From assembly GCF_023243045.1 (NCBI RefSeq), contig NZ_JALKFX010000008.1, forward strand, positions 1-51,359: DNA of 51,359 bases, written 5' to 3'. The translations under genes and the position numbers were made by a program. The DNA comes from Frankia sp. AgB32 (lineage in GTDB: Bacteria > Actinomycetota > Actinomycetes > Frankiales > Frankiaceae). Below the pieces are notes generated by a model, which searched no databases, was not told the DNA's origin, and was given only the letters and a program-made list of their open reading frames with translations. Positions 12,787 to 22,294 of this stretch are shown piece after piece. Positions within the stretch are counted from its first letter, which is position 1. Each line of letters begins with the position of its first letter.

Positions 12787-12981
12787 CTACGGCCAGATCG
12801 CGCCCAGGACCCGGGCTGGCCAGTCGTCCGGGATGCCAGCGATGGTGGCATGGCGGCCGTAGAAGGAGCCGATGAGCATCCTGCCGAGCGCGTCGGGGTC
12901 GGCCGAGTCCGGGAGCTCGCCGGCCGCCACGCCGGCGGCCAGGGCCGCCGCGAGCAGCGCCCGGCGCGGCGAGTCCCTGCC
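12787..12981 (-). pseudogene. C-terminal remnant of a TetR-family regulator
   Basis: The minus-strand frame gives 'RRALLAAALAAGVAAGELPD' and then 'SADPDALGRMLIGSFYGRHA', ending 'IPDDWPARVLGAIWP' and a stop. This matches the last two helices of TetR-family ligand-binding domains. The DNA-binding N-terminus is missing: the frame upstream runs into the SpoIIM-like coding sequence and loses resemblance there. With the glyoxalase fragment it forms a convergent pair of gene ends. Confidence 0.65.
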
Positions 12982-13010
12982 AGCCGCGGTCCAACGGCCA
13001 GGACAGGCCC

Positions 13011-14021
13011 TCAGACGACGGGAGCGAGATCGGCGGCGCCGTTGCCGATCTCCAGGTCGGCCGTCTCCCCCGCGGCTGCGGCCCGCGCGCCGTAGAGGGC
13101 GACGTAGCCGACGAACATGGCCCATGCCAGCGCGCCGATCCCGATCCGCACCGCCGTCGGCAGCCCGGACGGGGTCACGAACGCCTCGATGACCCCGGAC
13201 ACCGCAAGTGCCACCGCCGCGCCCAGCGTGATCGACACGGCCGCCCGGCCTTCGGCCGCGAGGGCCTCGACCCGCCGGCGCGGCCCGGGCGCGATGATCG
13301 ACCAACCGAGACGCAGGCCCACCGCGCCCGCGAGGAACACGACGGTGAGCTCCAGCAGCCCGTGCGGAAGGATCAGGCTGAAGAACTGGCCGCTCTGCCC
13401 GCAGCCCGTCATGTACCCACCGACCACACCCACGTTCACCGCGTTGATCAGCAGGACCAGCAGCGTCGGCACGCCGAGCAACGCGCCGGCCGCGACCGCG
13501 GTGGCGGCCACCCAGGCGTTGTTCGTCCACACCTGGCTCGCGAACGACGACGCCGGATGCTCGGTGTAGTACGTGGCGAAGTCGGACCGGCAGAGGTCGG
13601 CGACCGCACTGGACGGAGCCACGCCCGCGTGCGCCTCGGGATCGTTGACGATCCACAGACCCACGGCCAGCGCGAGGAGCAGCGAGCCCCCCGTGGTGGC
13701 CAGCACCCACCAGCGCCGTTCGTAGACCGCCCGTGGGAAGGTCACGGTGAAGAACCGGCCGACTACGTGCCAACCGGGGTCGGGCGGCCCGGCGACGGCG
13801 GCCCGGGCGCGGGTGACGAGGTTGGTCAGGTCGTCGACCATGGTCGTGTCGTACGAGCGGGTGCGGATGACCGACAGATGGGTGGCGACCCGCTGGTAGA
13901 GCTCCACGAGCTCATCCAGCTCTCCGGCGCTCATCCGGCGCGGACGGGCGGCCCGGTCCACCAGGCGGCCGAGGCGGATCCACTCCGACCGGTGCACGGC
14001 GACGTACGCATCGAGATCCAT
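13011..14021 (-). CDS. Stage II sporulation protein M-like membrane protein
   Basis: A 336-residue polytopic protein. The N-terminal 100 residues are cytosolic ('MDLDAYVAVHRSEWIRLGRL', typical of this actinobacterial subgroup), and five or six hydrophobic helices follow from about residue 110. It contains 'LILPHGLLELTVVFLAGAVG', the core of the SpoIIM family. The ATG is chosen because GGGAGG lies about 10 bases upstream and homology starts there. In Bacillus SpoIIM belongs to a peptidoglycan-degrading machine; in actinobacteria the role is not known. It is divergent from the RDD gene and pairs with it by conserved gene order (Rv3694c/Rv3695). Confidence 0.9.
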   Translation of the reverse strand: MDLDAYVAVHRSEWIRLGRLVDRAARPRRMSAGELDELVELYQRVATHLSVIRTRSYDTTMVDDLTNLVTRARAAVAGPPDPGWHVVGRFFTVTFPRAVYERRWWVLATTGGSLLLALAVGLWIVNDPEAHAGVAPSSAVADLCRSDFATYYTEHPASSFASQVWTNNAWVAATAVAAGALLGVPTLLVLLINAVNVGVVGGYMTGCGQSGQFFSLILPHGLLELTVVFLAGAVGLRLGWSIIAPGPRRRVEALAAEGRAAVSITLGAAVALAVSGVIEAFVTPSGLPTAVRIGIGALAWAMFVGYVALYGARAAAAGETADLEIGNGAADLAPVV

Positions 14022-14193
14022 GTCCGTCACATCCTCCCAGAACCCGGATGCCACCGGACTGGCGCCGCGGGGAAGTGTCGGGCTGCGCGACCGGTTCGCA
14101 CAGATCATCCGAATCGATGGGTTCGCTCCACCAGGCGACCAGCGAACACCGTAGGGTGATGCGCGGACACATGCCGAGAATCCGGGGGCCCGC

Positions 14194-15120
14194 ATGAACC
14201 AGGCCGTGCGGAGCCAACCGCCCGGCGGTCGGCGTCCGGCTCCCGCGGTGGGCGCCGAGACGATCGTGAGCGGCGAAGCCGTCGCGGTCGACCTGCGAGT
14301 GGCTCGGCTGGGTTCCCGGCTGGTGGCCGCGCTGATCGACCTGCTCGCCCAGCTCTACATCCTCGGCAGCGTGAGCTCGACGATCTTCCTGATCGTGCGG
14401 CCCGGAGACGACGCGCTGGTCGCCGCCATAACTCTGCTGGTGTACGTCACCGTGCTGGTGGGCTACCCGGTCACGTGCGAGACGCTCAGCCGCGGGCGAA
14501 CCCTGGGCAAGATGGTCATGGGGCTTCGGGTGGTTCGCGACGACGGCGGGCCGATCCACTTCCGGCACGCGTTCGCCCGGGGCCTCATCGGTGCGGTCGT
14601 GGAGCGTCCGGGCGCCCTGCTCGGGCTGCCAGCAATCATCAGCATGCTGTCCTCCCGGACCAGCAAACGGCTGGGAGACGTGTTCGCCGGGACGGTCGTC
14701 CTCCAGGTCAGCGTTCCGCGGACGGTGGGCGCACCGCCGTTCGTACCGCCCGCCCTGCTCGGCTGGGCCAGCCTGCTCGACCTGTCCGGCCTGGACGACT
14801 CGCTCGCGCTGCGGGCGCGCCAGTTCCTCAGCCGGGCGCACGCGCTGTCTCCGCCGGCACTCGAACGCCTCGGTAGCGGCCTGGTCGGCGAGATGCGGAC
14901 CGTCGTCACGCCACCACCCCCACCCGGAACGCCGGGCTGGGCCTATCTGTCGGCCGTGCTGGCCGAGCGGAGTCGTCGCAGCTACGCACGTCTCATCGCG
15001 CAGCGACCGGCCAGCGCACAGCCGGGCTTGTCCGCGGCACCGCCCTGGACGCCGACCCGCCCGGCGGTGCCGATCCCCGCCGGTCCACCACGCGGACCGG
15101 ACTACTCCCACCGGTACTAG
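14194..15120 (+). CDS. RDD-family membrane protein
   Basis: A 308-residue protein with an RDD domain (about 33-170). It has 'RLGSRLVAALIDLLAQLYIL', with the conserved Arg and Asp in the first helix, then 'SRGRTLGKMVMGLRVVRDDG' and a helix ending 'KRLGDVFAGTVVL'. The C-terminal 130 residues are cytoplasmic and end in a Pro-rich tail. RDD proteins are proposed transport-related membrane proteins with no firm substrate. A TAGGGT about 35 bases upstream could be its -10 box. Confidence 0.9.
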   Translation: MNQAVRSQPPGGRRPAPAVGAETIVSGEAVAVDLRVARLGSRLVAALIDLLAQLYILGSVSSTIFLIVRPGDDALVAAITLLVYVTVLVGYPVTCETLSRGRTLGKMVMGLRVVRDDGGPIHFRHAFARGLIGAVVERPGALLGLPAIISMLSSRTSKRLGDVFAGTVVLQVSVPRTVGAPPFVPPALLGWASLLDLSGLDDSLALRARQFLSRAHALSPPALERLGSGLVGEMRTVVTPPPPPGTPGWAYLSAVLAERSRRSYARLIAQRPASAQPGLSAAPPWTPTRPAVPIPAGPPRGPDYSHRY

Positions 15121-15613
15121 CATCGCGTTCGCCGTGCGGGTGCTGGCCGAGCCGGAGGTTGCGGCCGACGTGCGCCGCCTCGGCCGCCTCACCCGCCGCA
15201 TCCCACCGCCGCATCCCACCGCCGCCGCCCGTCGCGGCGCTCGACTTCGAGGCCCAGAAGGCGCGGCGCCTGCTGCGGACGGCGGCGCCCACCCGGCCCG
15301 GCGAGACCGCAGCGGAGCGCGGGTCACCAGATCCCCACCCTTTCGACGTGCGTTAGACAATGTGGGATGTGCCGCACACACGGAGCCTGCCAGATGACTC
15401 GGCAGGGAACCGCTCGTCTACCGTTACCTGCGGTATAGGACTCTCCTTCGCAACAAACGCGACGAGGTGCGCACCCCGGGCCACGTCCGGCTCGGTAGGG
15501 AACGCCCGGATCATTCGCGTGGCGCGGATGCCAAGGAGCGACCAAGCGCGGGCTCCCGCATGCTTGGTGAGCGTCCACGAAGATCCCGGCGAGCTCGCCG
15601 GCCCACCGAGGGG
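15121..15613. other. 493-base gap without a supportable gene
   Basis: Open frames exist here, but G/C at third codon positions falls to about 60 percent in the stretch just before the PBP gene, far below the surrounding genes. I see a 13-bp direct repeat (CCGCATCCCACCG twice near 15197-15224), a small hairpin (CCTGCC/GGCAGG near 15387-15408) and a possible -10 (TATAGG at 15434). The beginning may be a gene remnant that I cannot identify. The promoter of the PBP gene probably lies in this gap. Confidence 0.5.
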
Positions 15614-18397
15614 GTGACGTCGACGTCTGGCGGACGGGAGTCAAGCACTCCATCCCTGCCCGTCCCACCGGCGGGTGGCTCGCCGCGTGCGGGTTCGGCC
15701 CAGGCCGGATCTGCCCGGGTGGGCCCGGTCGACGCGGGGCCCACCCGCGCGTATTCGGCGCAGACGCCCCAGCGCGCCGGCGGTCAGCCTCGGTCGGTCG
15801 CCGCTGAACGCGCGGCCACCCCGCCGCGGCCGACGGCCGCGCCGCCGGGGCCCGGCGCCCCGAAGCGGCCTGGCGCCCGGGCGGCCGTCGGAGCCGCGGT
15901 GAAGGCGACGAGATCCGCCGGTTCGCGGCCGACTGCCGGCGGCCGGACCGCGGTCCTGCCCGACGTGGATGCCGGCACCGGCCAGGAGTTCGGCGACAGC
16001 ACGGCCTCGCCCGCGGACAGTGGTGGTGATGGCGCGTCCGGCTCCCGGGCAGCACCTCCGTCGGGCCCGCCCGACGGTGTGCCAAAGGGCTCCAGAGCGT
16101 TTCGGCCGCCGGTCGACCGGCGGTTGCTGGCGCGGAAGATGGCGCTGATCGCGACGGTTCTCGGCCTGGTCGTGGCATTGTTGGCGCTGCCGCTCGTCGG
16201 GGCGGTCGGCCTGTTCGCCAAGGGCAGCGCCGATCACTTCCTCGGCCTGCCCAGCGAGCTGGTCACTCCGCCGCTACCGCAGAGCTCCGTGATTCTGGCC
16301 TCGGACAACTCGGTGATCGCCACGCTGCGCGGTGCCGAGAACCGCATTGTGGTGCCGGGCAACCAGATCCCCAAGGTCATGCGGGAAGCCATCGTCGCAA
16401 TCGAGGACGCCCGCTTCTACGAGCACGGCGGCGTGGACCCGCAGGGGGTGCTGCGCGCCGCGCTGCGCAACAGCGAGTCGGGCGGCGTCGCCCAGGGTGG
16501 CTCGACCCTCACCCAGCAGTACGTGAAGAACGTGCTGCTCCAGAACGCCCGCACCGCGCAGGAACGCGAGGTCGCCGCCGGCGACTCGCTCGACCGCAAG
16601 ATCCAGGAGCTGCGGTACGCCCTCGATATCGAGAAGCGCCTCTCCAAGGACGAGATCCTCGAGCGGTACCTGAACATCGCCTACTTCGGCGATGGCGCCT
16701 ACGGCGTCGGCACGGCCGCGGAGCACTACTTCGGCGTGCCGATCTCCCAGGTGAACGTGCAGCAGGCCGCGCTGCTCGCCGGTCTCGTCCAGAGCCCGTC
16801 CCGGTACAACCCGGCCGCGCATCCGCAGGCCGCGCTCGTCCGCCGCAACACGGTGCTCGACAAGATGGTCGAAAACAAGTACATCACCCCGACGCAGGCG
16901 GATGCCGACAAGCAGGTGCCCCTCAACGTCGTGCCCACACCGCCCCCGGCCGCGGACTCGTGCGTCACGTCGAAGGCGCCGTTCTTCTGCGACTACGTCC
17001 GGTCCCAGCTCCAGGCGAGCCCGGCCCTCGGCAGCACCCTGGAGGAACGCAACCGGCGCATCTACGAGGGCGGCCTCGTCATCCACACCACACTGGACCC
17101 CCAGGTGCAGCAGGCCGCCCAGGACGCCGTGAACTCGACGATCCCCACCGACAGCCGCGTCTCCGCGACCGAGGTGGTCATCCAACCGGGCACCGGCAAC
17201 ATCCTGGCGATAGCGGTCAACCGGGTCTACGGCCCGGACATCGCCAGCAACCAGACCGTGGTCCCGTTGCCCACCAAGGCGACGTTCCAGCCTGGTTCGA
17301 CCTTCAAGACCTTCGTGCTGGCCGCGGCGCTCGAGCAGGGCTACGGCACCTCGACCGCGTTCTACTCGCCGGCGTGCTACGTCAGCAAGAAGTTCCCGCT
17401 GGACCGCGGTGAGGGCGACTGCCCCAAGGGCTACTCGAACTCGGCCGAGTCCGAGGCGGGCATCTACGACATCCCACGCGGCACCTGGGATTCGGTGAAC
17501 ACCTTCTACGTGCAGTTGGCCGAGAAGGTCGGCATCCCGGCCGTGCTGGAGATGGCCAAGCGGCTCGGTGTCAGCCCGCCGCAGGCGGACAGGATCGGTG
17601 CCACCGATGGTGCGACGGCGATCGGCGGTGGTCAGTACATGTACGTGTCACCGCTGCAGATGGCTGACGCCTACGCGACGATCGCTGCGGGCGGACTGCG
17701 CTGCACACCGCGCTTCGCCACCGGGGTGGTGGACTCGAGCCAGACGGCGATCGACCTCGCCAACGGACCACAGTGCGAACAGGTGCTGGCGAAGGGCGTC
17801 GCGGACACGGTGTCCAGCGTGCTGGAAGGTGTGCCGATCAACGGCACCGGCACCAACGCCGCGATCGGCCGGCCGTCGGCCGGTAAGACCGGCACCACCG
17901 ACGAGTTCTCCGCCGCCTGGTATGTCGGCTTCACTCCGCAGATGACGGCGGCGGTTTCGGTCGGCGACCCCTCCGGCGCGGAGCAGCACCCGCTGCGCAA
18001 CGTCGTGGCAAACGGCCGTACCTGGCCGGAGGTCTTCGGCGGTGACCTTCCGGCGATCATCTGGGGCAAGTCGATGCAGGCGGCGCTGGCGGCACTGCCG
18101 GTCGTGCCGCTGCCCGACGCCGACCCCACGGTGGCGCGCGGTACCAAGGGCGGTCTGCAGAACACGCCGCCGCCAGCACCGGCACCGGCACTGACCCAGA
18201 CACCGGGCCTTCCAGGTCTGTTGCAGAACCTTGGCCAGCAGATCGCGCCCGGCCTCACCGGGACAACCCAGGGTGGCGGCCAGACCGGCGCAGGCCAGAC
18301 TGGCGCAGGCCAGACTGGCGGCGGCCAGACCGGCGGGGGCCAGACCGGCGGCGGTGGCGGCCAGAACGGTGGCGGCCAGAACCGCGGGGGGCGGTAG
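15614..18397 (+). CDS. Class A penicillin-binding protein (transglycosylase/transpeptidase)
   Basis: This bifunctional enzyme polymerises lipid II glycan strands and cross-links the peptides on the outer face of the membrane. From the chosen GTG the 927 residues run as a disordered cytoplasmic region rich in Pro/Ala/Arg (1-170), one membrane anchor (about 176-201), a GT51 transglycosylase with catalytic Glu in 'EDARFYEHGG' (near 264) and 'GGSTLTQQYVKN', then a transpeptidase with S562-T-F-K565, SVN (627-629) and KTGT (758-761). The C-terminus is Pro-rich and ends in a glycine/glutamine pentapeptide array. The frame is open to 15467, but codon bias there is poor, so the start is uncertain. Confidence 0.93.
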   Translation: MTSTSGGRESSTPSLPVPPAGGSPRAGSAQAGSARVGPVDAGPTRAYSAQTPQRAGGQPRSVAAERAATPPRPTAAPPGPGAPKRPGARAAVGAAVKATRSAGSRPTAGGRTAVLPDVDAGTGQEFGDSTASPADSGGDGASGSRAAPPSGPPDGVPKGSRAFRPPVDRRLLARKMALIATVLGLVVALLALPLVGAVGLFAKGSADHFLGLPSELVTPPLPQSSVILASDNSVIATLRGAENRIVVPGNQIPKVMREAIVAIEDARFYEHGGVDPQGVLRAALRNSESGGVAQGGSTLTQQYVKNVLLQNARTAQEREVAAGDSLDRKIQELRYALDIEKRLSKDEILERYLNIAYFGDGAYGVGTAAEHYFGVPISQVNVQQAALLAGLVQSPSRYNPAAHPQAALVRRNTVLDKMVENKYITPTQADADKQVPLNVVPTPPPAADSCVTSKAPFFCDYVRSQLQASPALGSTLEERNRRIYEGGLVIHTTLDPQVQQAAQDAVNSTIPTDSRVSATEVVIQPGTGNILAIAVNRVYGPDIASNQTVVPLPTKATFQPGSTFKTFVLAAALEQGYGTSTAFYSPACYVSKKFPLDRGEGDCPKGYSNSAESEAGIYDIPRGTWDSVNTFYVQLAEKVGIPAVLEMAKRLGVSPPQADRIGATDGATAIGGGQYMYVSPLQMADAYATIAAGGLRCTPRFATGVVDSSQTAIDLANGPQCEQVLAKGVADTVSSVLEGVPINGTGTNAAIGRPSAGKTGTTDEFSAAWYVGFTPQMTAAVSVGDPSGAEQHPLRNVVANGRTWPEVFGGDLPAIIWGKSMQAALAALPVVPLPDADPTVARGTKGGLQNTPPPAPAPALTQTPGLPGLLQNLGQQIAPGLTGTTQGGGQTGAGQTGAGQTGGGQTGGGQTGGGGGQNGGGQNRGGR
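18272..18382 (+). repeat. 15-bp tandem array in the PBP 3' end
   Basis: About seven units of the form GGCGGCGGCCAGACC encode Gly-Gly-Gly-Gln-Thr and variants (GAGQT, GGGQN). The array is in frame, so gain or loss of units would change tail length without a frameshift. Confidence 0.9.
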
Positions 18398-18408
18398 CTC
18401 GGCGGGTG

Positions 18409-18448
18409 GCTTCGTGCTTGGCCAGGTCGACTCAGCCGAGCACGAAGC
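18409..18448. terminator. Bidirectional terminator between PBP and the SIS gene
   Basis: GCTTCGTGCTTGGC and GCCGAGCACGAAGC form a 14-bp stem with one G-U-type mismatch around a 12-base loop. It lies in the 110-base gap between two convergent genes, where a shared terminator is expected. Confidence 0.75.
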
Positions 18449-18507
18449 TGGCGCCGTTGCACCGTTCCCGCCGCACCGGATGAGGCCGGCGGGTGGCGAC
18501 GACGGGG

Positions 18508-19671
18508 TTAGCGGCCGAGGTCTCGCACGGCGGCGGGAGTCTGGCTGGGGTCGATCCCGAGGGCGAGAGCCAGATAGACGCCGGTGAAGTCGAACAGTCC
18601 GATCAGGGACGCGAGGCGTTCCAGCGGGTCGACGCCCTCGGCCCGCAGTTCCGTGACTCCGACACCCCGCTCGGCGGCGGCGGAGACGGCGGCATCGGCC
18701 TGGCGGGAGACCTCGGTCCGCTCAGCGGTCGGATCGCGCAGCAGGATCAGTCGCAGCCGGACCGACTCCTCCTCGTCCTCGACCCGGTCGCGAAAGAAGT
18801 TATCCAGGTCGCCCACGCCGGTGGAGCCACTCCCGCCGCGCCCGCCCAGACCGGCGCCGAACGGGCCGTCGAACAGCGCCACCTGGTAGTAGCCAGGATG
18901 CGGCAGTGTTCCCACGAGGGCCGGGTACTTCGCGGTCGCGGACAGCTGGACGGCCGCCCGCTCGGCCGCGACCGCGGTCACCGGCGAGGTGCCCAGGAAG
19001 ATCGGCAGGGTGCCGGCCAGCTCCAGCGCGAGCGTCTTGGCCGGGTTGACGAACGATTCGCTCGACGGGCGGCACCGGGTGGCCACGTCCTCCAGCCGGG
19101 TCGCCGCTGCCTCGACAGCCGCGTCCCCGGTCCGGACGATGCCGAGCGCGCGGGCGATGACGAACAGCGGAACCGTCAGCGACCAGAACGCGGTGTGGGA
19201 TGGCCGCTGCCCGACGAGCGGCACGAGCGGCGCTCCGGCGACCGCGGCCAGATGCGCCAGCGGGGTGTCGGTCGGTGCGACCACGGCCACGCGTGCTCCG
19301 CGCCGGTTCGCCTCCTCCACCGCCGAGCGGGTTTCCGCTGAGGTCCCGGAGGCCGAGACGGCGAGGACCAGGTCGGAGACCCCGACCCAGCCCGGCAGGC
19401 CGTGTTCGTGATGGCCGATGATCGGGACCGGGCTCGTCGGACCGACCGCGGCGGCCAGGAAGCCGGCGGCCAGCGCCGACCCGTCCACGCCGGCGACCAG
19501 GATGGCCCTGGGGCGCCCGTCGGCAGCCAGGCGGTCGACACCGGCCTCCTGGGCGAGCACCGCGCTCTGCCGGACCTGCGGCCCGGCGGACGCCACGTGC
19601 GGCAGCAGGGCCGCGACAGCGCCGGCGTCGAGTCGGGCGGCGTCGTCGAGGACGGCCTCGTCGAGGAACAC
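18508..19671 (-). CDS. SIS-domain phosphosugar isomerase-like protein
   Basis: A 387-residue protein of the bacterial phosphoglucose/phosphomannose isomerase C-terminal family, two SIS sugar-phosphate folds in tandem. Visible features include 'ILVAGVDGSALAAGF', 'LVLAVSASGTSAET' (phosphate-binding serines) and the C-terminal 'LIGLFDFTGVYLALALGIDP'. Between the domains a Gly/Ser stretch ('GGRGGSGSTGVG') is inserted. It follows the Trm112-like gene by seven bases in the order manB, Trm112-like, SIS, which is conserved in actinobacteria (Rv3256c position, from memory). The start is GTG. Whether it is a true isomerase or a regulator of mannose flux cannot be told from the sequence. Confidence 0.85.
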   Translation of the reverse strand: MFLDEAVLDDAARLDAGAVAALLPHVASAGPQVRQSAVLAQEAGVDRLAADGRPRAILVAGVDGSALAAGFLAAAVGPTSPVPIIGHHEHGLPGWVGVSDLVLAVSASGTSAETRSAVEEANRRGARVAVVAPTDTPLAHLAAVAGAPLVPLVGQRPSHTAFWSLTVPLFVIARALGIVRTGDAAVEAAATRLEDVATRCRPSSESFVNPAKTLALELAGTLPIFLGTSPVTAVAAERAAVQLSATAKYPALVGTLPHPGYYQVALFDGPFGAGLGGRGGSGSTGVGDLDNFFRDRVEDEEESVRLRLILLRDPTAERTEVSRQADAAVSAAAERGVGVTELRAEGVDPLERLASLIGLFDFTGVYLALALGIDPSQTPAAVRDLGR

Positions 19672-19678
19672 GCCGACG

Positions 19679-19882
19679 TCAGCTCGACGCCGACGCGGCG
19701 GATCCGGGGAAGGGCACGGCCTCGTCGAGAAGCATCACCGGAATGTCGTCCCGTACCGGAAAGGCAAGGCCGCAGGCGGCGCAGACGAGCACGGGGGCGC
19801 CGTCAAGCTCCTCCGGTCGCAGGTCGCCGTGCTTGCTGCACGGGCAGGCGAGAATCTCCAGCAGCAGCGGGTCGAGGCTCAT
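19679..19882 (-). CDS. Trm112-like small zinc-ribbon protein
   Basis: A 67-residue protein with '[15 protein letters not shown]' and '[20 protein letters not shown]', typical of the Trm112/UPF0434 family. Three or four cysteines (C13, C15, C34, C37 by count) are suited to zinc binding. In eukaryotes Trm112 activates methyltransferases; the bacterial role is unproven. Its ATG shares one base with the manB stop (TGATG), so it is translationally coupled to manB. Confidence 0.88.
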   Translation of the reverse strand: MSLDPLLLEILACPCSKHGDLRPEELDGAPVLVCAACGLAFPVRDDIPVMLLDEAVPFPGSAASASS

Positions 19883-21240
19883 CAGGCTTCCTTTCCGCTC
19901 CGGACCTGCGCGAGGATCTCGTCGCGCAGTCGGCTCATCGTCGCGTCGTCAGGGCCCTCGACGTTGAGCCGCAGCAGCGGCTCGGTGTTGGACGGGCGCA
20001 AATTGAACCACGAACTATCGGCGAAGGTGACGGTCAGCCCGTCAAGGTGATCGACCGCGGTGGCGTTCGGGGCATAGCGCTTCTCGACCGCCAGCATCTC
20101 GGCGGTGGCGTCCGCCACCTCGGAGTTGATCTCCCCGGAGGCACTGTAGCGCGCGTAGCCGTCGAGCAGCTCGGACAGCGGCCGATCCTGGCCGCCGAGG
20201 GCGGCGAGGACGTGCAGCGCCGCGAGCATGCCCGAGTCCGCCCGCCAGAAGTCCCGGAAGTAGAAGTGCCCGGAGTGCTCGCCCCCGAAGATCGCCCCCG
20301 TGCGGGCCATCTCGGCCTTGATGAACGAGTGACCGACCCGGGTTCGCACGGGTACGCCGCCCCGCTCGGTGACGAGCTCGGGCACGCCCTGGCTGACGAT
20401 CACGTTGTGGATGATCGTGCCGCCGGGTTCGCGCGCGAGCTCGCGGTCGGCCACCAGCGCGGTGATGACCGACGGGGAGACGATCTCGCCCCGCTCGTCG
20501 ACGACGAAGCAGCGGTCGGCGTCGCCGTCGAAGGCGAGTCCGATGTCGGCGCCGGACGCGCGGACCGCCGCCTGCAGGTCACGCAGGTTCGCCGGCTCGA
20601 TCGGGTTGGCCTCGTGGTTCGGGAAGGAGCCGTCGAGCTCGAAGTAGAGCGGGATGACCTTCACCGGCAGTCCGTCAAACGTCGCCGGCACGGTCAGCCC
20701 GCCCATGCCGTTGCCGGCGTCGACGGCGACGGCGAGCGGACGGATGGCGCTCAGGTCGACGAGAGTGCGCAGGTGGCGGACATAGTCGGCCAGCAGGTCG
20801 CGCTCGGTGATCGCGCCGCGCCGACCGGGACCGGCCGGGACGCCCCGCTCGACCATCTCGCGGATCTCGGCCAACCCGGTCTCCTGGCCGATCGGCGCCG
20901 CGCCGGCCCGGCAGAGCTTGATGCCGTTGTACTTGGCCGGATTGTGCGACGCGGTGAACATCGCCCCGGGGATGTCGAGCGACCCGGCCGCGAAGTACAG
21001 CAGGTCGGTGGAGCCGAGGCCGGCCAGGATGACGTCCGCGCCCTGCTCGGTGGCGCCCTGCGCGAACGCGGCGGCCAGCGGCACCGACGACTCCCGCATA
21101 TCGTGCGCCGTGACGATCCGGTCAGCGCCGGTCAGTCGCACGAACGCGGCGCCGGTCTGCCGGGCGATGTCGGTGTCGAACTCCGACGGAACCACGCCCC
21201 GGACGTCGTACGCCTTGAAGATCCGCGAGAGATCGCGCAT
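19882..21240 (-). CDS. manB: Phosphomannomutase / phosphoglucomutase
   Basis: It interconverts mannose-6-phosphate and mannose-1-phosphate on the way to GDP-mannose. The 452-residue protein shows '[15 protein letters not shown]' at the N-terminus, the active-site serine in 'TASHNP' (about 100-105), the metal loop 'DGDADR' (about 232-237), '[12 protein letters not shown]' for sugar recognition and the phosphate-binding '[14 protein letters not shown]' near the end. The ATG at 21240 is chosen for the purine-rich GGAAGG/GGGAAGGG upstream. It heads the manB, Trm112-like, SIS operon. Confidence 0.95.
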   Translation of the reverse strand: MRDLSRIFKAYDVRGVVPSEFDTDIARQTGAAFVRLTGADRIVTAHDMRESSVPLAAAFAQGATEQGADVILAGLGSTDLLYFAAGSLDIPGAMFTASHNPAKYNGIKLCRAGAAPIGQETGLAEIREMVERGVPAGPGRRGAITERDLLADYVRHLRTLVDLSAIRPLAVAVDAGNGMGGLTVPATFDGLPVKVIPLYFELDGSFPNHEANPIEPANLRDLQAAVRASGADIGLAFDGDADRCFVVDERGEIVSPSVITALVADRELAREPGGTIIHNVIVSQGVPELVTERGGVPVRTRVGHSFIKAEMARTGAIFGGEHSGHFYFRDFWRADSGMLAALHVLAALGGQDRPLSELLDGYARYSASGEINSEVADATAEMLAVEKRYAPNATAVDHLDGLTVTFADSSWFNLRPSNTEPLLRLNVEGPDDATMSRLRDEILAQVRSGKEA

Positions 21241-21477
21241 AGCCCTTCCCACCTTCCCAGTGTCCCCCGGCACCGGGTGAGGGGTACCCGGTCTGCTCGG
21301 CGCCTGCCGCCGTCACAGGGGACGACGATATCCGGCGGGGCTGACCCCGCCGGGACCGGATCCGCGACGAGCCCACGCGGGACCCACAGCGGAGGCGACT
21401 GGCGAACCGCCCGACCGTGGTGGCCACGCCCACGGCGGACGGCACCTGGCAGGTTCGCCAGGACGGCGGGTGAACCG

Positions 21478-21879
21478 TCAGGACGGGCTCGGAACCGCCC
21501 GTAGATGGCCGCGCCGGCCGCCAGGCGGCCCGCCGCCCTGCGGCCCCTGAGGACCGCCGCCGGGAGGCGGCTCCGGGCCCCGGCGGGGCGACTCGGGGCC
21601 ACGCCGGGAGGCCTCGCGCACCGCGTCCGCGAGCGCCTCCAGGTCATCCCCGGCCACCTCGCGGCCAGCCTCGTTCGCCGCTTCGGCCTCGAGCCGGACG
21701 ACGGCCCAGCCGAGCGGCACGGTGAGCCGGTCGGCGTGGGTGCCGCACAGGTCGTACGAATGCGGCTCGACGTATGGAGACAGCGGGCCCAGCACTGCTG
21801 TCGACTCGGCGTAGGCATACGTGAGCGTCGCGACCGCGGCTGCGGAACAGGCCGAGCGGGAGCAGCGCCGAGGCTTCAC
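21478..21879 (-). CDS. DUF3499 protein
   Basis: A 133-residue protein. The N-terminal half matches DUF3499: 'RRCSRSACSAAAVATLTYAY', then 'STAVLGPLSPYVEPHSYDLC' and 'GTHADRLTVPLGWAVVRL'. Paired cysteines and histidine suggest a small metal site. The C-terminal half is a Pro/Gly/Arg-rich tail that is not conserved. The GTG at 21879 is the last start before the domain, with only a weak ribosome site. It sits upstream of manB and divergent from the metallopeptidase gene, as in mycobacteria (Rv3258c/Rv3259). Function is unknown. Confidence 0.85.
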   Translation of the reverse strand: MKPRRCSRSACSAAAVATLTYAYAESTAVLGPLSPYVEPHSYDLCGTHADRLTVPLGWAVVRLEAEAANEAGREVAGDDLEALADAVREASRRGPESPRRGPEPPPGGGPQGPQGGGPPGGRRGHLRAVPSPS

Positions 21880-22282
21880 GTTCCGGACGGTAGCCCCCGG
21901 AACGGGCGACGGCCACCACCTCTCGTCGTGTCGCGTGACGCGAGGCTGAATCGTCACGCGCTGTCGACCATTTCATCGCGCCCCGCAGCCAAAACTGAGC
22001 GTGGCGAGCGGGTCCGGCCGGATATCGAAATCATCTGATCGTGGAACCTCCTCGGGATGGGAGGGCGTCGAGGCCAGCCGCCCGGGTGGCACGCGAGTGC
22101 CGACGGCCCGGATGGCGGGCCGGGTGCCGGCCGCCGCGACGGCGTGGACCGCCGCTGGCCGGACCTGCGTGCGTGCGCCGGCCGTGGGACCGGCCGGCCT
22201 CTGGCGAGCGCTGCGCCCACCCCGAAGGTGCCGTGGTGAGCACGCGCCCGCCCGACGTCGGCCGGGGCCCGTTCACGAACGC

Positions 22283-22288
22283 TACGCT
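22283..22288 (+). promoter_or_regulatory. Candidate -10 box for a leaderless transcript
   Basis: TACGCT fits TANNNT and lies exactly six bases before the GTG of the metallopeptidase gene. Transcription would start at or next to the start codon. No Shine-Dalgarno sequence precedes that GTG. Confidence 0.55.
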
Positions 22289-22294
22289 CACAGG

